A DNA stretch of 64,000 nt from Monomorium pharaonis (Eukaryota; Arthropoda; Insecta; Hymenoptera; Formicidae). Under the pieces are notes generated by a model, which saw nothing but the letters and a program-made list of their open reading frames with translations, searched no databases and was not told where the DNA came from. Location of the stretch: the NCBI RefSeq assembly GCF_013373865.1, contig NC_050468.1, forward strand, positions 8,680,510 through 8,744,509, written 5' to 3'. How positions within the stretch are numbered: the stretch's first letter is position 1; every line of letters starts with the position of its first letter. Positions 13,066-26,362 of this stretch are shown piece after piece. The position numbers and the translations under genes are program-made.

Positions 13066-16000
13066 TAACATAATAATTGAATACAAAATACAACACAGTA
13101 ATTGAGATAAGCATTTTATAAATAATACATAACGAGAAAAAGATAGAAATAACAAATAAAACTAAATATTTTAATTTGCGAAATAAAAAACGTGATTTAA
13201 CATTTTATTATTTATTACATGCAACATAATCATAATATTAAATTTACAATTATTTATAAAATATCCTATAGTTTATGTTATTGATAAGCAATTCTCATAA
13301 GTGTGTATAGATCACTTGCGTGACTTTTTTAACGTAATTACTTGTGAGAGATGTTTCTGAAACTTTAAACATTACATTTTAATTTTTATTATTTTTTGTA
13401 TAATTTACAATTGAAATTGAAAATAAAAATTGATGATTCAGTCTATACATTATTTAGATGAAGATAAATGCAAAAATTTATTTTTAAATTGCGAAATATT
13501 TTGCGTTAAATAAAACAGTTTTAATTGGTAAATGTAAAAAATTGTTTTGTCTGGAATATCCTGAGCACTTCACATAAGTAATAAAGGGTTAAACGTTTTT
13601 ATAAATGTTCATGAACCTCAAAATATACGTTATTTTTGTCATTAAATCACAAAATATTTAATAAAATAAATATTCATCCTTTAATAAAGATAACACGATT
13701 CAATAATCGCAACTGCCAATATTATATTTGTTTAATGCATCTGCTATTTGATCATCATTAATGCATCCACAAAGTAATGTCTTGTTAAACTAAAAGTATG
13801 TTTTATTCTTCTTGATATCAAAAGTAATATAATAATAAATATTTTTGTTCATTAATAATAATATTAATATTATTTGGAATAATTTATAATCGGTAATCAT
13901 GCATGTGCAGCATTTTACACTTTACATTTTGAATTTATGTCACTCGATTTGATATATTAGACAGATCCAATTACATGCAATATAATTGATAAAATACAAA
14001 ATTATTACGATCAGTGCGATTTAATGACATCTAAATAAATGTTAACGTCTATTAGTACGAGCGAATACTTTGCGTTTCATAATCTCTTTTTCTCAAAGAG
14101 TTTAAGTTGAATGGGACTTGTTATATTTATCATAATGATCTTGAAACCCGATTTTCCTCAGCATAATTAGAAAATGGTTGAACGCGTTGTTGCTCGCGGC
14201 TGGATTTCACCGCGGGGTTACCTTAATAGAAATACAAGGCATTAATTTCATTGCGCTCTGCTCGAACGTGTTAATATCCGGACGCGTTCGTTACGTCCTT
14301 TAGAGAGGTTTCCACTCAAGTCAAATTAATTTACTGCATTCGACCCTCGACGGGAATCGATCGAAATTGTACATCATCTCACGATATCTCATATTTCTTT
14401 TATCTCTTGCATACGTATCTGTTTCTTTTATAATATTTAAAAAAATTTTTAAAAAACATCTAATACTGTGATTTGTCACATTTGTATATCTTTTGTTTAT
14501 TAAATTAAAAAGATAATATTAAAAAATGTACATGATTGCACGCCAATGTGGAGATTGAAATGGCTGCAACGAAGCATCGGCATCAATGTTCAATGCAATG
14601 TTGATAATTACTCGTTGCCGTATCGATCATTGGCGTTGCTTTTTTTATCGGATTATGAGAGCAGCACGGTGGAAAAGCTGACGTCGCGCGCGCGCCGAAT
14701 CGACAGCAGTATCGTTGTTTCTCGTCGCTTTTAAGCATCTTCCACGGGGAGAGGAGAATATGGATTTCCGATACGAAACTTTTCAATCCGTTCCCAGACG
14801 ATAAGAACTCGCCGAACTTACCGAGCGGATGCCACCATACCGTTTATTGCCGGCGGGGAGTCGCATTAAAAAATATTTTATCGTGCCTGGTCAATACCTG
14901 CTACCCGTCGGCCGTCCGTAGGTCCCTTCAGTCATGTCGATCCCATTTGCATCACGGTAACTTACATGCAAATCTACCTTTACACGCTCTTTAACTCTCG
15001 TCTTTGGCTCGAAATCGCGTGTTTTTACGCGTCGTTTAAGCACGAGCAGCCCATATTTTCGCCGAAGCTCAGGACCGTAGATTGCAGCATTTTCTGCGTT
15101 AAGATGAACAAAGGAAATCCAATTTAATCTTACTCAATCGAGATTTATTTATAGTTTTTTTTTGTTATTATATATGTACTTATTTATCATATAACGAAAT
15201 TTTTCAAGCATGTCAATATGCTACAAAATAGATAGAAGATTTCTAGAGACTCGAAAACTTGTGTGTCCTGCAGCCGCCGAATCAATCCGCTTGAAAATTT
15301 TGTTGTTCAACAAATGCAATACTTTCTAAGGCTGTGACATTGCATTTGACGTGCGACAAATTTTTCAAGCATGTCGATTGCTTACAGGACAGAAAATTTC
15401 TAGAGACTAGAAAACTTCTGCATCCTGCAGTCAATCAATACGCTTGAAAATTTTATCCTACGACAAATGTAATACCAACCTAACACGTCAGAAACTGACG
15501 GTTCGGTAAAACACATTAATCATATGCGACTGTCTGGGAATTCCATATTTAATTATAATTAATTAGTCCACAAAGATTTATTGACGAAAAGCAAGATACA
15601 ATAATATTTTTTTAAGTATGTCTGAAAATCAGGAAATTTTTCTTATCTGCGATTTTTAATAACTTATGAATAAAATTAATACACTGAGAAAAAATGTGTG
15701 ATATTTTCATACTATAAATTTGCATATCATAAATATATACATATAACTATAATTTCATATAATAGTAAAATAATTATAGTCAAGAATGTTATTTTTATAG
15801 CAATTGTTATTATAATATTGGTAATAATAATCATTTATGGTGATGCTTATAGTGCTTGTTTTATAATACATTATACATACTATATTAATATTTTCATTTT
15901 GATTATGGTAATTATATCATAAGTTGCATAGACCAATATTATGATTATGACAACTTTAATATAATTTAAATAAATTATAAATTATATTGTTCAATAAATA

Positions 16001-18346
16001 TAAAAATATGGGTCCAAAAATGACTGTAAATTACAATAATATTATAGTTACCATGCAACTATTTTTTTCTTTTGATATAATGTGATTAATGTGAATAAGA
16101 AGAATAAAAGTTTTAGCACTCTATACTTTAATAATAATTATACATTAGAAAAATTAATGTTATGCAAATAATAATTGAAAATAAAATTTGCAAATGAAAA
16201 AGTAAATGTTATTTCATCACTTTAAAGATACAATTTTTTCTCAAGAAATTTTATTTGTCTATTAATTATTGTGCACATAGATGGGAGGACATACTTAAAA
16301 CCTAAATTAACATAAATAAAATATGAAGCCATATCTCTGCGGACCAGCATTTTTTATTTAAATTTGGTCCCGAGGCGCAAAAGCAAAGATACATTATTTA
16401 CTTATACGTTATTTATTCGTGAACAATCCTTCGAAAGAATTCTTATGCATTTAAAGTTACGAAATTTTTAAAACCTCGCGAGGTTATTTCCGATTCTTTG
16501 CGGACATTTATTTATCAAGATAAAATAAAATTTAACGCCATATATAATATATAGTCGATATTGCAGGACAGTTTCGGCGAACAGATTCCAAGCGAAATGT
16601 CACGTTTCTCGAGGAAAGATAATTCATACACAGACGTGAAAGAGAAATACGCGCGTAGAATAATCTCTTGACGCAATAATCTTGACTCGGACCAATTTGA
16701 ATATCGATTTCACCACTTTTTTTTAATGCGACTTTTCTTTTGATTCGCTGAAGATAACATTATATATCTATGATATGCCAATTAATTTTATTTAGACAAA
16801 ACAAAAACGAATTGTTCCTTACAATTCTTCGAATTTGTGCTGTAAAATAATATATATTTAGACAGCGTCTTATTATTTATTATTATATCTACGATTTTTA
16901 CTCGTTTCTAAAAAAAATTTGCCAAGACATGACAGAAATAAATAGATATATTACCATGGGAAAAAATTTTATTATATTCTATTGTTTTTAAAATATAAAA
17001 AGCGGATGAAACATGAACACTGTATTTTGCAGACACATTGTGCTTCACGTGCGTTAGATTGCGACGCACACTTATTAACTGTCGGAACCATCAAAGATAA
17101 AATAACGCAGTTTATATTTTCTCCCTCGCACGTACAGTTTTCCCTAGACAGACAAGCACGAGATTGAAATGCCTCGTTGTACAAAGAGGTATTTCATGAA
17201 TGGCTGAGAGCAACCTGCCATCCGCGGAACGAAAACATTTTTGTCGAGCTGCTATAACAAGGCCCACGTGAACTCGTTACTTCAACGAGTACAAAACTCG
17301 AAGAGAAAAAGTTAACCAAATTTTTGTGCAGTCGAAAGAGCTGTGCATGCGGAAGAGAAAGAGGAAGCTGCACGGCCGAAGACTGCAATGAAATTTTTTT
17401 TCAACAAATTTCCGTTGATTCGCGTGTACTACACACATTGTTATCAGTTTAACGCTTTGGCAGATTATGACAAAAACGGTAGGATTTTAGTTTAAGCTTC
17501 TTCAGTACTAAATAAAATCGACGATTATATATTTTTACATGCATTAAGTGTCATATATCATGAAAGTGAAGGAAACACACAAAGGTTCCAAAGAAATCAA
17601 ACACGCGAAGAAGTTAAGATTGAAAAACAAATAGCGTATCTTTTCCTAGAGATTGATTCCTTTTCTGATAGATATATGCCAAAGTTAGATAACGTGAACC
17701 TTAGAATTTAAAGTACGTTACTCGATCTTGTCCCTACGGTCATCCGTCGATCAGTGAAAATATTAGACTTTTGTAGGGATTGAGAGATAAACTGTTATAT
17801 GTAGATTGTGTGTGTGAAACATCTCGGGACTTGCCAAATACATTTGGAGAGTATTCAGGACGGAAAGAAAAATTTATCTTGGAGCAGGAGAGAATTGAAT
17901 TTGAAATTTACGATTCTTATAAAATAGAGGAAGTTTGTGCTTATTAAAAACGTTTTTTTTTTTTTTTTTTTTTTTTTAATTACATACTTTACTTCTTTGC
18001 TTTTTATTACATTAAAAATTTTTTTAGTAAAAATTTCTTACTTTTTTAATTTGTTTTTCCAAAAGATTAGCTATCTTTCGTGACTGCATATTTTAATTAC
18101 AATAATCTACTCATTGTTTAAACACACTTAAAGTTTAAATTTCTGTTTTAAAAATTGTTCCTTTATTTTTATGTAAATAAAATTTTTCCATATTTTTATG
18201 TAAATAAAATTTTCTAAGTATTTTATATACAAAAAAATGAAGTACATTAAATTTTCGGATATTGACACTTAATGAATATGTACTTAATGTTGAACATTGA
18301 CGCCTTCATAATTTCTCTAACGATACTATGCATCGTATAATTCTAG
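10701..18346. other. AT-rich non-coding DNA upstream of the globin exon
   Basis: It is probably globin intron or intergenic. It contains a (TA)n tract at 13021-13063, the hairpin units near 15.2-15.5 kb, a CGTCAG/CTGACG mini-hairpin near 15487-15501 and a poly-T run at 17953-17977. I looked for a helix A-B globin exon ending in a phase-2 donor and did not find one. Confidence 0.5.
15198..15475. repeat. Two tandem hairpin-forming units, period about 161 bp
   Basis: Each unit runs from TTTTTCAAGCATGTC through TTTCTAGAGACT and TCCTGCAG to CGCTTGAAAATTTT. The left and right halves of each unit are imperfect inverted complements (CAAGC/GCTTG, TCTAG/CTAGA, CAGGA/TCCTG), with the turn at AGAGACT. 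The two units are diverged but collinear. Confidence 0.65.
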
Positions 18347-18578
18347 GTTATTTGAAGAGAATGCGGAGCTACTAAATATGTTCACGAAGTTTCGGGATTT
18401 AAAGACAAAGGAGCAGCAATCTACGAGTATGGAACTGGCCGAGCATGCGAAAACGGTCATGTCCACTCTCGACGAAGGTATCAAAAGCCTGGACGACATG
18501 GACGCGTTTCTCACGTATCTTCATGAAGTCGGGGCCTCTCACACGAAAATCCCCGGCTTCAACCGGCAATACTTTTGG
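18347..18578 (+). CDS. Globin (neuroglobin-like), central exon from B12.2 to G7.0
   Basis: This exon encodes 77 residues plus the last base of a split codon. It reads LFEENAELLNMF, then FRDLKTKEQ, then MELAEHAKTVM, then FLTYLHEVGASHTKIPG and ends FNRQYFW. The spacing fits the globin fold: the Phe of FRD is CD1, the His of AEHAK is the distal E7 His, and the His of GASH is the proximal F8 haem ligand. It aligns without gaps to the E-F segment of vertebrate neuroglobin. The acceptor is ttctag at 18341-18346 and the donor is tgg/gtgagt at 18579. The left intron is phase 2 and the right intron phase 0, which are the ancestral B12.2 and G7.0 globin positions. Both haem-contact histidines are present, so the protein should bind haem, probably as a hexacoordinate intracellular globin; that last point is inference. 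The N-terminal exon (helices A and B) was not located. Confidence 0.9.
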
Positions 18579-21500
18579 GTGAGTCCTCCCTCGAAAGAAA
18601 ACGCAAATCATTCATACCCAATTCTACCATATTTATGCGCAACATATGACCTAATATAAACATACGACGTGTTCCAGTTATCGAACTATTAACTAGCAAA
18701 GAAAACTAAACAATTAATATGACTGGTGAAAAAAAAATAGGACAACGTGTGCGTGCGTACGCATATGTATGTGTGTGTCTTACAAGATTAGCTTTGATAA
18801 AGTTCTTAAATAAAATATGAAATAGTGAAAATATTTGCATTTATGTATGAATTAAGAAATATAATAATTATATATATATATAAGATAAATAAGATAAATT
18901 AATTAATTTTCTTATGCATTAAGATATACACTTAAAAATATTTCTAATTAAATACGAAAGTATTAGAAGATAACAAATGTGTACTTTAATTAAATAATTT
19001 TTCGATAATGTAATTTACTCACAATTTAATTAAAATCTTAGAATATTTAGAAGTATTTATATGAATTTTTTAAAATAGAAAAATATTTTTTACGTAAGCA
19101 ATTCGTGTAAGGTAAGATTGTCTTACCTTACACGATAGACTTACATGAACGTAATTCGTTTAGACTTACATGAACCTCGGTAGTTTACCTCAGAATATAC
19201 TGGAGAAAGCATGCGAAAATTCCTCACTTGTCGGAGATACGTCTCCCATCTCTTGGTGAACATTTTCTCTTTGTGCCACGCTTATCTATCGTAACATGGA
19301 AATCAAAGAGACTAAAGTGAAAACTTTTGGGAGACTGTAAACTATTTCGGAACCTGTCTCCAAGCGAGAGATTTATGCACAATTAAAATATAACGATGCT
19401 CGACATAAATGTGGAACAAATTTTCGTTGCATATTTCGTAATGTACATGAATGTTAAACACTTAACGCGTCGCATGTTTAATTTCTGTACCGCACTCTCT
19501 TAGTCTGATGAGATATTTTACAATCTCTCTTTACGTTTTTTTTATTTATATCGCAGTTGGTTAAGCTAAAGAATAATAGTATGTGATTCTTATTACATTT
19601 TTAATTAAACGTATAATAACAGTTTTATTATTAAAAATATTATAATCTTGTTTTATACATTAAAACTCAGAATTGACTTGAATAGGATTGTTATGAGCTC
19701 ATACTGCACAGGACTAATTAGAGATTTAATTTTATAATATTATTTGCTTTATATGATTTCCTGTTGAACAGGAACATTTTATTGTACGCATTATACGGAA
19801 TATATGTCGATTCTTTGAGAAAGAAGAATTTGCAGCGAGAGAGATTGAATAACAAATGTTGAGACCTCTACCCCGCAACATCACTATAACATGTCGGTAC
19901 TTTGTTCCTCATGGTCCTTCATAATCCGCTGCACAGCTGGTGTCCGCCATTTGTTTGCCACGTTACGGCCCTGCATGATGTCTAATAAGAAACAATTCTT
20001 TTTTAATTATTTTTAAGTTTAGCGACTTGGGCGAGCAGCTGGTGCAATAAATATAAAAATCATTGCGAGAGATTAACGCACTAAGATATCACTTTACAGT
20101 ATTCTATAGTTTTCCACAAAATGCCACGTTTTTGTCTCACAAATATTTCTTATATTTCTTATCTCACAAATAACATTTCTTTAATATAAACGTATCGATA
20201 CAAATTTTTTTCGCCGTCGAAATTGCAGACAAAAATATTTTTTTTTTAACACATGAATGCCATTTCAATATAGACAAACTTTGAATAATACATAATATTG
20301 ATTTTTGATTCGTGCAAACTACGGATACGCCTGGAAGAGGACAGCCGCTTATAGGACTTGTAAATATTCCATAACTTTATTTCTTGTTAGTCAAAAATAG
20401 ATAGAATACGAAAATCGATATCATAACGTTTCTGGCGTCCGAAGTTGTAACACGAGCATAAATCAGTATGCCACAAAACGAATAATTAAACAGCCCAAAA
20501 TCACGTTTTTGCTATGATTGAGGAAAATCGAGTGAAATTCCGATGTTTGGTTGATTATATATAATGGAACATTGGACAGTTAATCACTCTGCTTGGTTGA
20601 ATAAATTTGATAGCTGTTTATGCACAAACAAATGTCGAATTCATTGAATTAATTACATTTTAATGGGAGAATATATTGTCTCAATACGATTGCATTAATA
20701 TAACTATAAACATTGAATCAATTGATGTTTTATTGTATTGATATGTTTTTTTCAATACAATCACACACACTTGATATTTGTTTTAACGAAAGCATGCGTC
20801 AATTTTGTTAATCTTTCATAAATCTTTCATTTTCATATATTGATAAATATATACTCATACGTACCAACACTTAAAGAAAAAAATAGTGAAAAAATAATAA
20901 AGCTTTAGTTGCAATAACTAAAAAATAATTAAAAGAAAATAATTTCTTCAAATATGTATAGTCTGTGTATAAAACTTGTATAGTTGTATATAGTTACCAT
21001 CATTATATTTTTTTTGAATGCAACTTAATTTTTCAAAAAAAAAATAAACTTTGAGTTTTGTACTTTTGCGGAAAAATAATGTTGCATTGAGAAATATAAA
21101 GAATTGTTGACTTAATTTTTTAACTGATTTACTTGATTAATTTTTTTTAGTTTGAATATTTATCCATGTAAGTTAAATAAATAAATACTTGAAGTAACAA
21201 AATTTAATTAAATCGAAAAATTTTGTCAACTTAACAACTTTTTTCTGAATGTACATACATATAATAATAATTTTAACTTGTAGTAACAATATAACAACAT
21301 ATATATTGATGGAAAAATGCAATGATGAAAAGCAATAATTCATACAATTCGCATCGAGAAAAAAGAAAATCGAGCGCCTCAATGCAGGTACGCAAAAGTA
21401 ATAACGTTTCCCGACTTTCTCGCATATGCATGCAAGTTTTTTTATTACTTTCGCGACGCGATCGAAACGGAATTTTCTTTGTGCACGTGAGAAGGAAGCT

Positions 21501-22641
21501 GTGTGCTGGGGTCTTTTTCCATCGTTTTATCTTTTCGCTAAAGAAAAGGAATAAAGGAATTAGATAGGAAAAGCCAAGTGCAAGAATACTTAAAAGTGTA
21601 GTTGAAAATGTGGAAATAAAAAGTATCAAAGTAAAATAAAAAAGCAATATTAAATTTTTTAAGAGTATCATTTCATAATTTAATTATTAATCATAATGAC
21701 TTTGAAATGCATAAATTTTACGAGACTTATTTTCGGAAATTAATCTCTATCTAAGAACAACTCAATTTTGTTATTTTAATTCTTTTTAAAATTCAACCTT
21801 TTTAATACTTTAATTCTGAGTTTCGTGTGCCTTCTGGATAGAAATAAAGTCAAGTTATCTGCGTAGTACGAAGACGTTTGAAGATTTACATTACAGAGTG
21901 TCGCATTTATTCGCAGTACGAAACGCTTGTTCACGATTTCAGTCTCTTGGCACAAAATCAAATCTGATTCGCCTTCCTTTGCCGTCTAAGTCCCATAGAC
22001 TTAGTCACTGTATAGAATTGATAATTCCTGTCGGACAATCCTACGAGGTCCATTGTGAACCGTGGATATGACGATCGCAATACAATCGTCGATTCCTCGC
22101 ATTGTTGGCGACCACGCCATTGAAAATGGATCGATGCTTAAATATTCGCCGTATTGATACTATCTTTCTTTACGGTTCGTGAACGTAGCTTCAGTTTCAT
22201 CAGTGCTCAAGATAAATGAAACAAACAAACGAAGCACTTTTCTAGATGTTTCTCCACATCAAGTATATTACGTACAAGTTATCTAACCGAAAAAAGAGGG
22301 AGAGTTACGAAAATATTGCAGAATTGTAGGATCAATTCGCAAAAGTTTCTCAATCCTTTTAGAAAAATATTTCATTTCCACTTTAACACTAAAAGTAATA
22401 AATAACTACTTACTTAAAAGTTTGTTAAAATTTAAAATAATATAATTAAGAATAATAATATACTCTCTAATTTTTTCAGTTTTAATTGAATTATAACAAA
22501 ATTTATAATCCAGATCCAACTCTCTCAAAAACAACTGCCCAAATTGTTGTTATATCAAATAATAATTGTTTTAAATATGTATCAGCCAAAGTTTCGATCA
22601 AAATTCACTCTCATACATGTGATCGAACGCTCTGCTTCCAG
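18579..22641 (+). other. Globin G7.0 intron
   Basis: This 4063-bp phase-0 intron is bounded by gtgagt and ttccag. It is AT-rich with the perfect 15-bp hairpin at 19.1 kb. An ORF pair at about 21.3-21.6 kb overlaps on both strands and looks like chance. Confidence 0.75.
19103..19135. repeat. Perfect 15-bp hairpin with a three-base loop
   Basis: TCGTGTAAGGTAAGA and TCTTACCTTACACGA flank the loop TTG. It lies in the globin intron. Two direct copies of AGACTTACATGAAC follow at 19137 and 19163. Confidence 0.7.
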
Positions 22642-22797
22642 AAAATCGAGAAACCGTTTCTGGATGCGGTGGAACGCACGCTGGAGGACCGATACTCGGA
22701 AAACGTTGAAAACATCTACAAGCTGACGATCAAGTTCATCATCGAGACGCTGATCGACGGCTTCGACAAGGCACAGAGTGATAAGGCCAAGTCCTAG
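22642..22797 (+). CDS. Globin (neuroglobin-like), last coding exon (helices G-H)
   Basis: This exon encodes the globin C-terminus in phase 0 directly after the G7.0 intron: KIEKPFLDAVERTLEDRYSE, then NVENIYKLTIKFIIETLIDG, FDKAQSDKAKS and a TAG stop at 22795-22797. Joined to the previous exon it reads YFW/KIEKPF, a normal helix-G transition. The acceptor is gcttccag ending at 22641; its pyrimidine tract is modest but phase and homology both select it. The open frame extends upstream to 22486, but those residues do not resemble a globin and are read here as intron. The intron between the two exons is 4063 bp. The C-terminal tail is short and lysine-rich, with no membrane or lipid-anchor signal. 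The GC-rich sequence after the stop is probably 3' UTR; an ATTAAA at 23109-23114 is a possible poly(A) signal. Confidence 0.88.
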   Translation, partial: KIEKPFLDAVERTLEDRYSENVENIYKLTIKFIIETLIDGFDKAQSDKAKS

Positions 22798-23260
22798 TCG
22801 TCCTAGTCCCAAGGATCCGGCACGCACGCGATCGCCCTCGATCCTGCGAGATGTTGAACCGCTCCCCCAGGTTGGCTCGGTCCCCCCGACGCCTGGACGG
22901 TAGAAAGCCAGCCGCCGCAGATTCTTGAGAAGACAACGTCGGGGACGTCGTCGTTCTCGCGTTGATTCGTGCGACGTCAACACGTCGCGACTATACGTTT
23001 CTTCGCGGTTTCCCGAGAAACGCGAGAAATGCGAGCGCGTGGCGTTTTTACACGCCACCGCCCTCGCTGGCCTGAGAGATCTTTTTCCCCCCTCGAGCGG
23101 GTCTCGCCATTAAACGTCTCCGGATATTAAGATCACGGTTCCGAGTTAATCCCTCGGGACCTCTTCGCAAAAACCGCGCCGCAACGCGAAGCGAAAGAGC
23201 CACGCGGCTCTCCCGACGGTCGAAGGGTTCTTTCCTTTTATCTGTTCGACTTATGGTCAA
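22798..23260 (+). other. Probable 3' UTR of the globin gene
   Basis: This GC- and CpG-rich stretch follows the globin stop codon. It is clearly richer in GC than the preceding intron and the AT-rich DNA beyond about 23260. The open frames on both strands here are short and show no recognisable domain. A small GC hairpin (GAGCC/GGCTC arms, four-base loop) occurs near 23200. The only weak poly(A) hexamer seen is ATTAAA at 23109-23114, so the 3' end is uncertain. Confidence 0.4.
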
Positions 23261-24731
23261 TGCTTGATTGAATTTGCGATTTTATAAGCAAAAGTTCTGT
23301 CTAAATGACAGAAAGGTCCAAAAAAAACGTATGAAAACGTTTGAAAACGTTTCCGATCGGTTTTTAAATATCTTCGCGTCTTTTAATATCGTTTTACCAA
23401 AATGTTTAGAGATATTTATTGGTGAAAATGAAAACGTGTCAAAACAACTCAAAATATATTTCGCATCTACATGATATCAGAAATTGGACTTGAGCCATAA
23501 GTTTTGATTAGATCTTTTCGGCGAATCCACACATGTAATTTCGTTAACGTCAATTTTCATATAAGTTTAACTGAGTCTTCTCCTCCTCCTCCTAATGCCA
23601 ATCCCGGGAAAGGAGCAAAGAGTAGATTAAACTGAGATTAAAGCATACCGACAGCAGTGAAAGTAACCCGTAACCGCTATAATTGGAAGTTTATCCGAAA
23701 TTTACCGAGTGATCGACCGACTTTTTACAAACAGTGCCAAAATAGTAGGAAAATTAACTTTTGGTAGAGAGAGAGATTTGCCTTTGAGATTCTGTGAATT
23801 ATATGTATATTTTTTTACATGCAAAATATTGTCCGCGAACAAATTCTAGGAGATAAAAATGAATACGTTCCGGGAATGGAATACGTGCTTTTGTGAATTT
23901 GTGACACGGAGGAAAGGTACTTCAACTCATGCTGTTATTATTTATTTATTTATTTGTCGTTTCGCTGAAAGTTTATGTTTCATCTCGCATTGTCTTGCGC
24001 ATGAAACGCGTAATAAATGTGTTGTAGCATTCCTGGAGAAAAACGTTAGCATTAGCAGCAAGAGCACCGAGTGCTCTTCAAACGAGTACATCCTCGGATG
24101 AAGATAGATATCAAAGGAACGAGAATTCGAGTACATCATCTAATTTTGTTTATCGTGTCGCGCGCATTTACGAGCAAACATCCATTTCTTTTTTCCGTCG
24201 TCTCTGTCCATTTTCTACATCGTCCGCTATTTATTTCCCTTCGTCGACGAGATAGGCTTTCTCTAGTTTTAATATATACGTTCAACAGGAGCAAAACGTA
24301 AAGTGACACATGTCGTTATTGATCAGACACAGAATTAGAAGGAAGGAAGAGGTGGGAGAGAGAGAGAGGGAGGGAAAGAGAGAGCGTTTCTCCTCCCATT
24401 CGATCTTAAGAGGATTACTAAAACGTAACTTTGGTCATCTAAATGATACCGCCACGTCGTGAGGACGAAATAAACCGAAATAAAAGAGCTCTTATTACGA
24501 TACCATTACCAACAAAATAAGGTTTGACCGCCGCACACGACGTCGTTTTAAGGGTTTATTACGTCGCAAAAGATCTCATTAACTTCTCACGAGTGCTATA
24601 AAACTACCTAATGCGTACAGATAACGGCGATTCTTTCGTCAAACGCGTTTCCCGCGTAATTAACTGTGTGAGTTTACGATATTAAGCGCGAAAGAAAAGA
24701 TGTTTCTCCGTTCGAGATTCCCTTTTCACGT

Positions 24732-24732
<1 letters not shown>

Positions 24733-24768
<36 letters not shown>
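24733..24768. repeat. Poly-T run of 36
   Basis: A homopolymer of about 36 T. It could be the inverted poly(A) tail of a retroposed copy, but no recognisable retrosequence or target duplication is seen next to it. Confidence 0.9.
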
Positions 24769-24771
<3 letters not shown>

Positions 24772-25944
24772 ACGCCAAAGGACCTTTTACGGATAACGAT
24801 TATTCATTCCGCTAATAGCATTATGCCGCTTTTATTCGCGCGGGATCTAAAGTACCCGGCTTTTCACCGGGTATCGTAGCTTGCGGGGTGAAAAATTGAG
24901 TACCACCTTTCGCGGTAACGTAAATCGTATAAAATTCAATGAATCGACAAAAAAAAATGTACATCGTTGCGCGTAATGCGAGAAGGATCGATATTCGTGC
25001 TTGATTTAATAAAAAAAAAAATCGCTCGAGTCCATACCATTTAACGCTAATCAATGTTTACAAACGACCCTGTGGCTCGCATTCGACGATCTCGATTCGA
25101 TTATCTCGCCGAGAAGTTTCGTCCTTTTTCTCCTAATTGAGCATTTGCCGATGCTGGCGGTTGTAATCCATACATCGCGCAAATTACCGTCATTTGAAAT
25201 CGCATCGCTCGAGTTTTGTTCCGCTACCGTTATACCGAAACAATTGCGAACTTCGCGAGCTTGACGCTACCGCGATATATCTTCCGCGGAGAGATCGTGT
25301 GACTCATTCGAGTCTGCCGGCCACGCGAGAACTACGCCGGTATTTTATATCCGCATTTAAGCCCCCGCGTACACAGGGGAGGTTTGAGTTCATCGCGGGA
25401 ATAAACCGATTTTATATGCGTTTCCGACTTTCAATACGCGCTCGATAATTGATACAAACGTAGTGGCAGCGAACAAGTCAATCGACGCCGGCTGTTTTAT
25501 TCGCGGCGGCCTTGGATTACATAAGTCACGCAGGATACCCTCCCGCAATGCAAGGCCGAATGCATGTGAATGCAAGTTGTCCATTGTCTTGAAACGAGGT
25601 CGCGGTTTAACAATGAAAAAAATAAATGGCGCGATGACGTCACTTCGTTCTTACGCGTCACAAAAATTTGTTTGTCCAATTTGGCAGAAATTGTCGCGCT
25701 CGTCGTGTGAGCGTGAAAATCTGCGGAAGAAATCGTTGCGAAAATCAGAGAACTCACGGTAACTTTTACAAGGAGTTTTCTTCCGCGTGATGTAATACGC
25801 ACTTAGATCTTGATACACCACGTGTGCGGCGACTGACGTTTTAATCATTTAATGGAACGTCGATCGAGATTGACGTTTACATGCTGTTTTGTTGATTTAA
25901 CTCGTGAAGAACAGTGACAGTCATCGATGATCGACAGTATCGTA

Positions 25945-25978
25945 TTAATGTAGCTCATTGATTTAAGAGCTACATTAA
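25945..25978. repeat. Perfect 12-bp hairpin, 10-base loop
   Basis: TTAATGTAGCTC and GAGCTACATTAA flank ATTGATTTAA. It lies in the intergenic region between the globin and BRMS1-like genes. No T-run follows, and its function is unknown. Confidence 0.6.
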
Positions 25979-26196
25979 ACATTGATAACCAATTGTCAAT
26001 GAAAAGCCGATTAAACGAGTATATTTGTCAAAAATTACGTTTATATTTCACGCACAATTTTTCAATTCTCGCAAAATTATTTGCAAGGCTAAAATAACAA
26101 TAGCTATTAAATTTAATATCGTCAGTTTGCATACATAATTTTTTTATTTCTTGAAATTTTTTTGAAACTTAAAGAAGAAATTTTATAAAGTTACTT

Positions 26197-26362
26197 AAAA
26201 TTATTTATTTATTTATTTAATAATATATAATTGCCATTATTTTTCATGATATAGCCGTCTATTATTATGTAGTTTTATTAGTTAAAATTATTTATTCATT
26301 TACTTAATAATATATAATCGCCATTATTTTCCATGATATGGCCGTCTATTATTTATTAATTT
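26197..26362. repeat. Tandem duplication, period about 87 bp
   Basis: Two copies share TTAAAATTATTTAT, TTAATAATATATAAT, GCCATTATTTT, CATGATAT and GCCGTCTATTATT. Confidence 0.65.

Noticed and set aside
15670..15960. ACACTGAGAAAAAATGTG, a MITE-like left end with a 74-codon open frame
   Set aside because: No inverted partner end was found downstream and the open frame is Ile/Tyr-rich low-complexity AT DNA.
20867..21255. Possible MITE with ACATTCAGAAAAAAG right end
   Set aside because: A matching left end could not be set convincingly; the resemblance may be A/T-run similarity.
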